Origin: a bacterium
GTDB lineage: Bacteria; Auribacterota; Auribacteria; Auribacterales; Auribacteraceae
Reading direction: 5' to 3'
Length of the DNA stretch: 64,000 bases
Assembly (NCBI GenBank): GCA_024233545.1
Contig: JACKPL010000004.1
Span: 62,001-126,000 of the forward strand
The notes beneath the pieces were generated by a model. The model worked only from the letters and a program-made list of their open reading frames with translations, made no database searches and was not told the DNA's origin. Positions 17,628-27,188 of the stretch are shown here, piece after piece; position 1 is the first letter of the stretch; every line of letters starts with the position of its first letter. Position numbers and translations under genes: made by a program.

Positions 17628-19103
17628 CTAGAAATAACACGGTTTGTTTGTCCACGCAAGCAAAGCATCAATTTGTATTGCTTTTACGATCCCGTAACTC
17701 ACCATACACCAGAAAAGAACTAAAAATATTTTGCGTTTTTGAGATGAACATATCGAACATATACGATCATGGAATTTAAAGATCATATAAGAAGCGAGGA
17801 GCAGAAGCCAAGGTATAGCAGGCAAAATATAGCGAGACTGAAAATTTCGCCAGAAAATAAAAAACAATAAATAAACCGTAGCATACATGAGCGGTAAAAA
17901 CACGTGTTCTCTATCTCTCCAACTAATCATAAACGGAGCAATATATCCAAATATGTACAATGGAAAATACTCCGCTAATTTTTTTAAATAAAAAAACCAC
18001 GGTTCTCCGCCGAAAAAACCCATTTTCCAACTGGTCTCTGGTTCATGCAACAAAGAGAGGGCTGGTATGATAACACTCCATTCCTTACCAATAGTCAATA
18101 CTATGGCAACTGTTAAGAGTAATACCCAAACTATTTTTTTGCGCATTACAGAAGGAAGAGTAAACCGCGCTAAAACAGTTGCGCAAAGAGATCGCTTTTT
18201 CCAGAAAAAAAAAATGCTTGCTACTAAAAGTAGCAAAAGAGGCGTCATTTTGATGAGTACATTTGATGCCCGTTTTATCTCGTCATACCCCATTCCACCG
18301 GAAAAAATAAAATCCATGCCATATACATCGATATTCCATAAAATCCAATCGAGTGTGACAATAAAAGCAGTAATGGGAAGAATATACCATAATGGTGTTT
18401 TAAAACGTTCAGGACGCGTGAACGCTGTGTATATAAAAAGGATTATAAGAGAAAGTCCGCCGGGATATTTTGTTAATACTGCAGTTCCTGCGCAACATCC
18501 GCTCAGAATAAGGAAAAGAATTTTTCTCTTTTCGTATTTATAGCTCATTATATAAAACAACCCTGATGCCATCATAACAGTCATCAATGTTGTTTCCATC
18601 CAAATTTTTTGAGAACATATCCAATGTACCGGATCAATAGCAAGAAATAATGCCGCTAATACTCCAACGCGCCAATCAAAAATATAAAATCCAAGTAAGA
18701 AAATGATGAGAATACCCAGTACTCCCATGCAATTCGATACCCGTACTGCTTGGTGGCGGGCTTGCGGTTGATCGGTAATAGGATATCCGAGTTCCTTATG
18801 CAGTTTATACGATAAAACAATCAAATAAGAATAAAAAGGAGGGTGTTTAAACAGTTTCTTCCATAAATAATCCGGCAAAAAACGGTTAGGGGAATGTTGA
18901 CGTATCAGAGAAGAAAAATTTATTGCATTGTAATGACGAATATCAACCGTCATTTCATATGCCATGTATGCATATAAATCTTCGTCAAAGGTTGTTCTTT
19001 CGCCATTCTCAAACCCTTTCTCACGAAGTATATATGCCGTAATAAGCAAAACCGACAGTCCAATAATGAGAAAAGATGCACTATGTTGATTTATTTGTTT
19101 CAT
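17628..19103 (-). CDS. Membrane glycosyltransferase, GT39/ArnT-like
   Basis: A 491-residue polytopic protein with about eleven hydrophobic segments. After the first membrane segment comes an acidic loop (FDEDLYAYMAYEMTVD) and later KHPPFYSYLIVLSYKL, the pattern of the first extracytoplasmic loop of PMT/ArnT-type enzymes that act on polyprenyl-phosphate sugars. It lacks the TPR tail of its neighbour at 14.8 kb. It lies 32 bases upstream of the GT2 gene and 12 bases downstream of a small zinc-ribbon protein gene in a same-strand run, so it is probably part of the same envelope-glycan pathway. Confidence 0.8.
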   Translation of the reverse strand: MKQINQHSASFLIIGLSVLLITAYILREKGFENGERTTFDEDLYAYMAYEMTVDIRHYNAINFSSLIRQHSPNRFLPDYLWKKLFKHPPFYSYLIVLSYKLHKELGYPITDQPQARHQAVRVSNCMGVLGILIIFLLGFYIFDWRVGVLAALFLAIDPVHWICSQKIWMETTLMTVMMASGLFYIMSYKYEKRKILFLILSGCCAGTAVLTKYPGGLSLIILFIYTAFTRPERFKTPLWYILPITAFIVTLDWILWNIDVYGMDFIFSGGMGYDEIKRASNVLIKMTPLLLLLVASIFFFWKKRSLCATVLARFTLPSVMRKKIVWVLLLTVAIVLTIGKEWSVIIPALSLLHEPETSWKMGFFGGEPWFFYLKKLAEYFPLYIFGYIAPFMISWRDREHVFLPLMYATVYLLFFIFWRNFQSRYILPAIPWLLLLASYMIFKFHDRICSICSSQKRKIFLVLFWCMVSYGIVKAIQIDALLAWTNKPCYF

Positions 19104-19115
19104 TGCAGATTTCTT

Positions 19116-19529
19116 TTACTCTTCGAAAAAATCATGTTTTAATTTTTCCCATGCATCTTGGGCTCCGTTATATGCTATTTCAAACGATATATTTTTTGAA
19201 TCAATCTGGAAAGTAAATTCTCCAAGATTTTTTTTGTATTTATGGCAATGGTCACACATTACGGTATCCTTTGATGTGAATGATAATTGTGTGTCACACA
19301 CTATGCATGAAGGATGCGGGCTTACCCGCCCATCGGCGTATCCGCTCCAATGAACGCCTGCATATTCAAACGATACATATTCTTCATCGTATGCATACCT
19401 GCGTATCCCTATTTTTCTTAGTATGGTTTCCCACAGCCGTTCAAACACATTTTTCTGATGGCTCGGTTTTTCATCATATCGGTCATCAGAATAGTCAGAA
19501 ATTGAGAATAAATATTTCGGAAATTTCAT
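19116..19529 (-). CDS. Hypothetical protein with a zinc-ribbon motif
   Basis: A 137-residue soluble protein that I do not recognise. Two CxxC pairs, CIVCD and CDHCHKYKK, 17 residues apart, form a likely zinc ribbon around residues 75-100. The N-terminal part is rich in aromatic and charged residues (FPKYLFSISDYSDDRYDE; then FEYAGVHWSGYADG). No signal peptide is present. Its ATG overlaps the stop of the upstream GT4 gene, so it is translationally coupled within the glycosyltransferase cluster; a role in that pathway is guesswork. Confidence 0.6.
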   Translation of the reverse strand: MKFPKYLFSISDYSDDRYDEKPSHQKNVFERLWETILRKIGIRRYAYDEEYVSFEYAGVHWSGYADGRVSPHPSCIVCDTQLSFTSKDTVMCDHCHKYKKNLGEFTFQIDSKNISFEIAYNGAQDAWEKLKHDFFEE

Positions 19530-20761
19530 TTTTTATGATAAAAAAACAATTGGTTAATTGTTTGATATAAGTCATGAGCGATTATATCCCAACTATACTC
19601 TTTTATCGACGATTGTGCATTCTTTTTAATCGTTTTCAATGGTTTTTCCTGCAAAATAATTTTCATTTTTTCTGCAAGGTCTCCATACTTCCCTTGTTCA
19701 AACAACCAACCGTTACAGCCGTCTTTTAAAGGATTTGTTATGTCAGCTATCCGGCTTGCGATAATTGGGACGCCCGCAGAGAGCCCTTGTAAAATCAATT
19801 CTGTGGAAACATCTGTATAGCCGTCTTCATCAACAATTGAAGGTATTACCAATGCATCGCTTAATGCAAAGTAATCAGGCAAAAAAGAACGGTCATATAG
19901 ATGTGAAAAAAATACTATGTGTTCCATGTTTTGCTGTTTTATCCATTTATTGATAGTACGCTTTAAGGGACCGTTCGCGAAAACCAGAAGAATAAAATTA
20001 TCGTATTGCTTTCGCAAAAGATTAGCGGCTTCCAATAAAATATGTATTCCATGCGAGCAGGTTAACTTTCCGATAAATAAGAATATTTTTTTGTCGCGCG
20101 GAAGGTCTAAAGCCTGTTGTATTTTTGAAGTATGAGCAATGCGGGTAAAGGGTAAACTATTTATCCCTTGAGGAATTATCTTATGATGAAATGGCTTCTT
20201 TGTGATTTTCTCAAGGCAATATCGAATATATGCATTATGTAAAATAACACATTTTGCTAGATTTAATATATTTGCTATCATATAGTTAAGAAAAAAACTC
20301 TTTTTCTTTAAAAGCATCGATTCGGATGTATCGATAATTAACACTTGCGGAATCTTGAGAAAAAAATTGAGTATCGCATACAGCATACTGTGAGGGAAAA
20401 AATTATGCGTGACGACTATATCGCACTTTTCCGATAGAATTATTCGTATAAGAGCATTGCATTCTGCAATTAAAAAAAAGGGGGCTTGTATTATACGGAA
20501 TACATTCCATAAAAAAGTAGCGGATTCGTTTTCCTGATGATACAAAACCTGCCATTTTGAAGGCCAAAAATACTGAAATCGAGTCACATTTACTTGAGTA
20601 AAGCATTGTTGTTTTGATGCACAAAATTCATGTGGAGTTACCACTGATACCGCAAAAAAACGAGCAAGATGCTGGCAAAGTTCAAAAAAGTAACTGGGTT
20701 TTGTGCTGTCATTTTCCCACCGTGGAAATTCTGAAGTCACAACAAGTACTTTTTTCTTCAT
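19526..20761 (-). CDS. Family 4 glycosyltransferase
   Basis: A 411-residue GT-B glycosyltransferase, group 1. The N-terminal domain begins KKKVLVVTSEFPRWENDSTK; the C-terminal nucleotide-sugar domain shows KKIFLFIGKLTCSHGIHILLE and the E-x7-E region as LSDALVIPSIVDEDGYTDVSTE (spread over about residues 310-331) with LSAGVPIIASRIADI after it. Such enzymes act in the cytoplasm on lipid-linked or surface glycans. It is the first gene of the 20.8-14.8 kb set, directly after plsY (8-base gap), and its stop overlaps the zinc-ribbon protein gene. Confidence 0.88.
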   Translation of the reverse strand: MKKKVLVVTSEFPRWENDSTKPSYFFELCQHLARFFAVSVVTPHEFCASKQQCFTQVNVTRFQYFWPSKWQVLYHQENESATFLWNVFRIIQAPFFLIAECNALIRIILSEKCDIVVTHNFFPHSMLYAILNFFLKIPQVLIIDTSESMLLKKKSFFLNYMIANILNLAKCVILHNAYIRYCLEKITKKPFHHKIIPQGINSLPFTRIAHTSKIQQALDLPRDKKIFLFIGKLTCSHGIHILLEAANLLRKQYDNFILLVFANGPLKRTINKWIKQQNMEHIVFFSHLYDRSFLPDYFALSDALVIPSIVDEDGYTDVSTELILQGLSAGVPIIASRIADITNPLKDGCNGWLFEQGKYGDLAEKMKIILQEKPLKTIKKNAQSSIKEYSWDIIAHDLYQTINQLFFYHKK

Positions 20762-20769
20762 CTTAACCT

Positions 20770-21390
20770 TTACGGCTTTCTCGCAGTAATTTTCGGTTCA
20801 GTCCTATTGAGCAACCGATTGATATTGGATCGGTGTTTAATAATTGTAACGATTGCCATTACAACCGCCATAATCACGTAAATAGGCGAGTTATGAAATA
20901 AAACCATAAAAACGGGCAAACTAATTACCGATACAATCGAAGATATGGAAACAATCTTAAAAAACCATAGAAAAAGGCTCCATATCCCAAATGCGGCGAG
21001 CGTTTCGATTGGAGCAAGCGCAAGAAATACTCCACACCCAGTCGCAATCCCTTTCCCTCCTTTAAATTGTATATATACGGAGTAAATATGCCCGATAATT
21101 GCAGTCATTCCTGCTAACGCGGTGAAAATCTGAGGCATGAGAGAATGAATCGATTCTAATTCGATTCCCAGTCGACGGGCATAGAAAACAGGAAAAAAAC
21201 CTTTTGCGATATCAGCAATAAGAGTAATTGTACCCGGTACTTTGCCAAGCACCCTAAGAGCATTGGTAAAACCAACATTGCCGCTTCCATGTTGCCGGAT
21301 ATCAATATTTTTCCAAAGCTTCCCCATAATAAATGCGGACGGAATTGCTCCGATAAAATAAACGGTTATTATATAGAGTATATAGTTCAT
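20770..21390 (-). CDS. plsY: Acyl-phosphate:glycerol-3-phosphate acyltransferase
   Basis: A 206-residue integral membrane enzyme that acylates glycerol-3-phosphate with acyl-phosphate in the first step of phospholipid synthesis. PlsY motifs are clear: YFIGAIPSAFIMGKL at the N-terminus, HGSGNVGFTNALRVLGK (motif 1), GHIYSVYIQFKGGKGIATG (motif 2, Gly-rich loop) and a C-terminal HRSNINRLLNRTEPK (motif 3). About five membrane segments and normal family length. It lies 13 bases downstream of der, as in many bacteria. Confidence 0.95.
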   Translation of the reverse strand: MNYILYIITVYFIGAIPSAFIMGKLWKNIDIRQHGSGNVGFTNALRVLGKVPGTITLIADIAKGFFPVFYARRLGIELESIHSLMPQIFTALAGMTAIIGHIYSVYIQFKGGKGIATGCGVFLALAPIETLAAFGIWSLFLWFFKIVSISSIVSVISLPVFMVLFHNSPIYVIMAVVMAIVTIIKHRSNINRLLNRTEPKITARKP

Positions 21391-21403
21391 GTAAATATAT
21401 CCA

Positions 21404-22735
21404 TCATTGTTCAGGCGATTCGGCTCTTCCCTTTACTTTAGTCGTAATAGGAGAACCGGTGAATTTAAAACGGTTTCTAATTTTATTCAAAATATATTTT
21501 TTATATTGATCTCCAAATAATTTTGGGTTATTAACAAAAAATGTTATCTCTGGCGGCCGAGTTCCTGTTTGAACAGAATAAAAAATCTTCAACCGTTTTC
21601 CGCGAATAGCAGATGGCGGTTTTGCCATCATTGCATCCGAAACTAGCCGATTCAGTTCCGAGGTTTTAATATTCAGTGCAGAGCTTTCGAGGAGTTGCGG
21701 TATCTGTTTATATATAAGGTGCAAATTTGTCCGGTGCAACGCTGAAAGACATACTATCGGAATATACGATAAAAATTTATATGTTTTTTCTACGTGGCTT
21801 ATCAATTCGTTTTGAGAAACTTCAGAGACCAAATCCCATTTATTAAAAACCAGCAACATTGCTTTGCCATGTTCCATGACCATTTTAAGGATTCTGTCAT
21901 CTTGGCGAGTTACGCCCTCTGTTGCATCAATGAGAACAAACACCAAATCGGATCGTTTTATCGCATCCTCTGTACGTAACAATGCATAAGATTCGACTGT
22001 ATCATCGATTTTTTTTCGGTGACGTATTCCGGCGGTATCGACGAGAATATATTCTGTATTATGAATAGTAACTTTTGTATCAATAATATCACGTGTCGTG
22101 CCCGCAACCGAATCGACCATCGCGCGGTCTTCGTTTAGAATGGCGTTGAGCAGGGTTGATTTACCGACATTCGGTTTGCCGACAATAGTAATCTTGTCAT
22201 ACGATGCTTCTTTCGGACCAACGAGAGGCAGGTTTCGTGTAATTTCGTCTAAGAGGTCTTCTATTCCTAATCCATGATTTGCGGACACAGGAAAAATCCG
22301 TTCAAACCCCAATTTATAAAAATCACCGATTACATAACTTTGCTCGTACTGATCGATTTTATTGACGCCGAGGATCACCGGTTTGGTAAAATCGCGCAGG
22401 AATTTCCGCACATCTTGGTCATACGGGTTCAACCCTTCTTTTCCATCAACAAGAAAAACGATAACGTCTGCTTCTTTAAGCCCAAATTGAACTTGCTGAA
22501 GAATGAGTTGGCTGATATGGCACTGAGTATCGAAATTTATGCCGCCTGTATCAATTAAGGTAAAATGATAATTAAACCAGTTCATATCGGCATAGACTCT
22601 ATCACGGGTAACGCCGCTTTGCGGGTCGACAATTGCCTTGCGCATACCTGCTAACCGGTTAAATAATGATGACTTTCCCACATTCGGGCGTCCAACAATA
22701 ACTACTTTTGGAACAGAATCCATAGTGATGCTCAC
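21404..22735 (-). CDS. der: Ribosome-associated GTPase Der (EngA)
   Basis: A 443-residue protein with two tandem GTPase domains and a C-terminal KH-like domain, required for 50S subunit maturation. First domain: GRPNVGKS, DTGGI and NKID; second domain: GKPNVGKS near residue 185, DTAGIRHRKK and NKWD. The KH-like end shows KIFYSVQTGTRPPEITFFVN. It starts either at GTG 22735, which overlaps the pgsA stop as GTGA, or at ATG 22723 immediately before VPKVVIVGRPNVGKS; neither has a strong ribosome binding site, consistent with coupling to pgsA. Confidence 0.96.
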   Translation of the reverse strand: MSITMDSVPKVVIVGRPNVGKSSLFNRLAGMRKAIVDPQSGVTRDRVYADMNWFNYHFTLIDTGGINFDTQCHISQLILQQVQFGLKEADVIVFLVDGKEGLNPYDQDVRKFLRDFTKPVILGVNKIDQYEQSYVIGDFYKLGFERIFPVSANHGLGIEDLLDEITRNLPLVGPKEASYDKITIVGKPNVGKSTLLNAILNEDRAMVDSVAGTTRDIIDTKVTIHNTEYILVDTAGIRHRKKIDDTVESYALLRTEDAIKRSDLVFVLIDATEGVTRQDDRILKMVMEHGKAMLLVFNKWDLVSEVSQNELISHVEKTYKFLSYIPIVCLSALHRTNLHLIYKQIPQLLESSALNIKTSELNRLVSDAMMAKPPSAIRGKRLKIFYSVQTGTRPPEITFFVNNPKLFGDQYKKYILNKIRNRFKFTGSPITTKVKGRAESPEQ

Positions 22736-23311
22736 TGTATTTTTTGAGAATTTAAAACTTTTGTTTCCCTATACACGTAATTGATGCCTGAAATAATAGT
22801 AAATGCAAATGTTACAAAGAAGGAGACAACTGATATTCGCCATTGCAAAAGCACTAATAGGATTGTAGCCATTTGAAAAAGTAGTAGTTAGTTTTCCTAA
22901 AAAAATGCGGTAAAAATTTCAGTTTTCCGACCATTAAATACACCAATAATGCGCCAAGAAGAATAACAATGTCGCGGCTTATTATGCCGACGGCAAGCCA
23001 AGAAGGTATTTTGTAATCCAACCCCATGAGGCAAACTCAGTATAATTGTAGCAGACATGAGCAATAATTTATCAGCAACAGGGTCAAGAATTGTTTTAAT
23101 AATGTTTTTTGTTGTTTTAGGCGAGCAATCATACAAATCAAGCCCATCGGAAATTACCGCAAGAACAAACACAGCGAAAGCCGACCATCGAAGTTCAATT
23201 AAATTTGCATAATTCTGAGAATTGTAACGTTCTTTATGCTCCAACAAGAGAACACAAACAGCGGAATAGAAAAATCCTAAATAACGTAATGCGATTAGGC
23301 CAATTCAGCAC
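22732..23311 (-). CDS. pgsA: CDP-diacylglycerol--glycerol-3-phosphate 3-phosphatidyltransferase, frame-disrupted
   Basis: The pieces, read in order across frames, give a PgsA-type CDP-alcohol phosphatidyltransferase making phosphatidylglycerophosphate: N-terminal [10 protein letters not shown], the catalytic region VISDGLDG-MIARLKQQ...LDPVADKLLLM (the D-G-x2-A-R-x8-G-x3-D-x3-D site), WITKIPSWLAVGIISRDIVI and an uninterrupted C-terminus from about 22,870 to the TGA at 22732. At least five one-base shifts occur, for example at the A7 run 22899-22905 and the A5 run 22875-22879 (plus strand). Start is inferred at GTG 23311, overlapping the gltX end. The enzyme is essential in most bacteria, so I take the breaks as sequence error. 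Confidence 0.8.
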
Positions 23312-24649
23312 TGAATAGCCCCTTTTTATGGAGAAAATCAATGGTACGCCGTAATCGGGCAATTGTTTGTTCCTTGCCGAGCGTCACCATTATATCATAT
23401 AAACCGGGCCCCGCCATGACACCAGTCAACGCTACCCTGCATGGATGAATTACTGAACCGATTGAAACTTTTGTTTTTCGCTGACATTATGTACAGCTTG
23501 TTCCGCAGTCTCGTTTGTAAAGAAGATAATTCTGCAATTTCATTGACCAAAGAACAAGTGTATCGGAAACACCGGATTTAGCAAGACGCTTATCGACTGC
23601 CTTTTCATCATATTCGTAATTATCATTGAAAAAATAGCTGGTTTGAGCAGGAAGGTCAGCAAGGACACGGACTCTTTCCTGCATCAAACGTATTACGTTG
23701 CTGAATGTTGTGTTTTTGAGTTGATGTTTTGAACCGCTTTTTCCATGAATGGCGTGACAAGCATTTTGAAGGTATCTGAAGGCAACTTTTTATGTATTCG
23801 CCATTCATCCATCGAAGTTTTCATCGTCAAACACTGCATTGCTTCTGTTTATTCGATCGAGCGAGAAACACTGTATGAGAGTTCTTTTCTCGAAAACAAT
23901 TCTCTATCATCCCCGGAGACCAACCGAGCAAAGCGAGAAAATTAACCAGCGCATCACTGAGAAACCCTTCTTCCTGATAGGATTGTACCGAAGTAGCGCC
24001 GTGGCGTTTGCTCAAACGTGTTCGGTCTTTGCCGAGAATGAGAGGTACGTGAGCAAATTTAGGAACAGGAAATCCGGAGTGCGTTGTATAACGGTATTTG
24101 TTTCGAGTATTTGAAATATGGTCATCTCCACGAATAATATGTGTCATCCCCATTAGTGCATCATCAACAACGCATGCAAAATTGTAGGTCGGAGAACCAT
24201 CGGATTTAAATATGACAAGGTCTTTTATTAGACTGTTATCAAACTCCATTGAACCATGAATAATATCATCGACAATCACTTTTCATGGGGAATCTTGAAA
24301 ATAACCGCTTTGTGACTGCCGCGATCCTCTTCAGAATAATATGCGTATCCATCTTGAATTAAACGCTGAGCATATTCGCGATATATGTCCCATCGTTGAG
24401 ATTGAAAAAACGGCCCTTCATCCCAATCTAACCCAAGCCACTGTAAACTTTCTATTATACGTTCTACGTCTTCGCTGTAGTAGACCGTTGCTGGTCAGTG
24501 TCTTCAATGCGCAACACCATACTGCCGCTGTTGCTTCTCGCAAATAACCAATTAAAAGCGCTGTACGAGCGCCGCCATATATGCAGATATCCTGTCGGGC
24601 TTGGTGCAAAACGCACTTTAACGTTTGCAGTGTTTCGGCTCATACTCAT
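23295..24649 (-). CDS. gltX: Glutamyl-tRNA synthetase, frame-disrupted
   Basis: Class I aminoacyl-tRNA synthetase charging tRNA-Glu (and possibly tRNA-Gln). Fragments in order: [13 protein letters not shown] (HIGH region), [26 protein letters not shown]-type [57 protein letters not shown] (KMSKS region) with [14 protein letters not shown], and the C-terminal anticodon-binding end [17 protein letters not shown] finishing at TAA 23295-23297. Several single-base shifts separate them. The start is ATG 24649 or 24643, with AAAGGG upstream. The total span is normal for the family (about 450 residues). Lies directly after korC. Confidence 0.88.
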
Positions 24650-24654
24650 ACCCT

Positions 24655-25164
24655 TTAAAAAGCTGCTTTATTTTGTTCGTGCATTTCCGGCGACAACTTA
24701 AAAAGTGTTTTTCGCAGTCTTTTAAAAGGTTTTGGTTTGAATCAATCCAAAAACTTAAAAAGAAACCGATCGTAACCATATTGGATGCACGGGGCAAATT
24801 CATATCATTAGCAATATCTGTAGCAGGAATGCGTTGTACATCATATGTACCGTTAAATTCAGGAGGATGCGGCACAAGGGTTGAATTATAAATTACCAAT
24901 CCATTAGGCTTTACGCGCGGCAAAAACCTTTTAATGACGGTTCGTTGAGCATAATGAGCGCATCGGCTTTATTTACAAGAGGTGATGCAATAGGAGTATC
25001 GGCAATAACAACCCCTGCATGGCATGTTCCGCCACGCACTTCTGCACCATAAGATGGGTAAAACGTAACATTATAATCATCGTTCATCCCTGCGGAACAG
25101 AGTATCTTTCCGAGTGATAACACACCTTGTCCGCCAAACCCGCAATAAGAATTTGATATTCCAT
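24655..25164 (-). CDS. korC: 2-oxoacid:ferredoxin oxidoreductase gamma subunit, frame-disrupted
   Basis: Gamma subunit of a 2-oxoglutarate/2-oxoacid:ferredoxin oxidoreductase (KorC type). Fragments read [23 protein letters not shown], then [30 protein letters not shown], and [16 protein letters not shown], the standard order for this domain. One missing T in the glycine-rich segment near 25,136 and shifts near 24,920 and 24,715 break the frame; the corrected stop is TAA 24655-24657. It starts at ATG 25164, directly against the korB stop. It works with the alpha, beta and ferredoxin subunits encoded just upstream. Confidence 0.83.
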
Positions 25165-25894
25165 TTATTCGTCCTTAAAAACGCCGGTTTTAAATTGTTC
25201 CGCAACTACATTTTGCACATAATCCAACGATTCGCCGGGACTCATTCCCCAATATGTGGGACACGTGGACAAAATTTCCACTAGAGAAAAACCGCGGTTT
25301 TCCTGCTGTACCTCTAACGCCCGTTTCATATATTTCTTTGTCCGAAGAACTTGACCGGGATTGGAAACGGTACCGCGCGCTAAATATTTTACTCCGGGAA
25401 ACGTTTTTATCATTTCCATTAAATCGATTGGAAACCCTACTTCGTTTGGATCACGCCCATCAGGAGTCGTCAAGGTTTTGTTGCCTTCAAGAGTTGTTGG
25501 AGCGAGCTGGCCCCTGTCATGCCGTAGATACCATTATTCACAAATATTATGGTAATTTTTTCGCCACGGTTAGCGGCATGTATGGTTTCGGCTAAACTGA
25601 TTGCCAGCAAGTCGCCATCGCCTTGATAAGTCATAATTATTTTGTCAGGCGCCGCACGTTTCATCCCAGTCGCAACCGCAGGGGCGCGCCCATGGGGGCT
25701 TCGGTGAAATCGAAGTTAAAATAGTGGTATGCAATCACGGCGCATCCTACGGGCGCAACCGCAATTATATCGCCGTGTATCCCCATTTCATCAATAACCT
25801 CGCCTAAGGCACGGTGTATTATGCCGTGCCCGCATCCCGGACAGTAATGTGTGCGCGCCGAAGTGAGCGATTCGGCAATAGCAAAATCAGGCAT
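25165..25894 (-). CDS. korB: 2-oxoacid:ferredoxin oxidoreductase beta subunit, frame-disrupted
   Basis: Thiamine-diphosphate-binding beta subunit. Fragments: [20 protein letters not shown] and [14 protein letters not shown] at the N-terminus, then [20 protein letters not shown] and [16 protein letters not shown] (the GDG-x-NN TPP motif), and a C-terminal [20 protein letters not shown]. Two clear frame changes separate three pieces. The complex oxidatively decarboxylates a 2-oxoacid to acyl-CoA, CO2 and reduced ferredoxin, or runs in reverse for CO2 fixation; gene order korD-A-B-C and the GFGGQG gamma subunit favour the 2-oxoglutarate or branched-chain type over pyruvate. Substrate is not decided by the sequence. 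Confidence 0.85.
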
Positions 25895-25924
25895 ATTTAA
25901 ACTCCATTTTTATGAATATTTCAT

Positions 25925-26949
25925 CTATTTTTGTTCGATTTCATCAGCATCAGTCAAAGGCGCCGCCGATTTTGCCGAAAAATGAATCTTGTTAGAATTG
26001 CCAAGGGAAAGTTTGACGTCTTCGATCATCTGTCCTGCTGACCATTCTATGACAAGAATATCCGATGCATGTTTTGCCACGCGCTGTAGTTCTTTTCGGG
26101 GTACGGCCAAAGAGTGATCGGACGGAATAAACCGACTTTAACACCTTGCCCGCGCAGTTTTGTTATCGCTGATTTTGCCATTCGTGCCGGAGTACCGTAT
26201 GCGACAACAATCAAATCCGCATCATCGGTTAAAAACATTCAGCCCGTGTTTCATTACGCTGAATTGTTTCGTATCGATCTACTAACCGTTGGCTTAACTT
26301 TTGGCTGTCTGACCACTGCATATAAAAGAACGAACAATATTTTGTTGTCTTCCTTACAACCGGTTAAAGCCCATGACTTATCATAGTTTTCTTTTGTTTG
26401 TATTCCGCAATTCAAAGGGTTCCCGCATTTGCCCAATCATTCCATCGAGCAATAGCATAACGGGGAGTGCGGTATTTATCGGCAAGATCAAAGGCATCAT
26501 AGGTCAAATCTCCTGCATCCTGAACACAGGAAGGAGCAAGAACAATCGTTCGGTAATCGCCATGCCCGCCTCCTCTTGTCGCTTGAAAATAGTCGCCTTG
26601 TGCGGGAAATATTGCCTAATCCTGGCCCCGTACGCATAACATTGACGATTACAACAGGCAGTTCGCATCCTGCCATATAGGAAATACATTCTTGTTTTGC
26701 TTAACCCGGGACCGGATGAAGACGTCATGGTGCGTTTGCCGCATGCCGAAGTACCTAATGCCATATTGATGGCGGCAATCTCGCTTTCCGCTTGAATAAA
26801 CGTTCCGTTTACTTGTTTCATTCGTTTTGCAAGATATGCGCTTATTTCGTTTTGAGGCGTAATCGGGTATCCGTAGTAATGGCGGCAACCCGCCTGAACT
26901 GCGCATTCCGATATTGCTTCGTTCCCGCAACAGAGAAATTTTTACCCAT
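25925..26949 (-). CDS. korA: 2-oxoacid:ferredoxin oxidoreductase alpha subunit, frame-disrupted
   Basis: Alpha subunit of the KorABCD complex. Read across frames from ATG 26949: [51 protein letters not shown], then the central [22 protein letters not shown] segment (spanning about 26,560-26,640), [54 protein letters not shown], ending at TAG 25925. At least five one-base shifts interrupt it. AAGGCGG lies upstream of the start. The shortened length (about 340-350 residues) and the separate gamma and ferredoxin genes fit the four-subunit KorABCD architecture. Confidence 0.85.
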
Positions 26950-26963
26950 TAGATTAAGCCGCC

Positions 26964-27188
26964 TTAATTCTTTGCTTGTTTCGGACGATCATCATGTATA
27001 GTAATAGCTCAATCAGGACACATAGTTGCACACATACAACATGCAATACATTTGCTTTGGTCGATGCATTCTACATAGGTATTTCCATAATCATTCAGCT
27101 CAGTACCCATACGCAATGTTTTTGTCGGACATACTCTAACACAAAGAGAACATCCTTTGCACTTATTTTTATCAACATTGAACCGCAT
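26964..27188 (-). CDS. korD: 4Fe-4S ferredoxin-type delta subunit with one in-frame TGA
   Basis: A 74-codon frame encoding a two-cluster bacterial ferredoxin: CKGCSLCVRVCP and CIACCMCATMCP, each with CxxCxxCxxxCP. It transfers electrons for the adjacent 2-oxoacid oxidoreductase. The frame is uninterrupted from ATG 27188 to TAA 26964-26966 except for TGA at 27009-27011, right after CPD, where homologues usually have CPDCAI or CPDVAI. TGA is used as a normal stop elsewhere in the window, and this codon lies in the error-rich block, so a base error (for example TGC) is most likely. The start overlaps the corrected nadK stop as TAATG. Confidence 0.8.

Noticed and set aside
27009..27011. TGA in korD as selenocysteine or a recoded stop
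   Set aside because: TGA ends many other genes in the window, no convincing SECIS-like hairpin follows, and the codon lies in the error-rich block.
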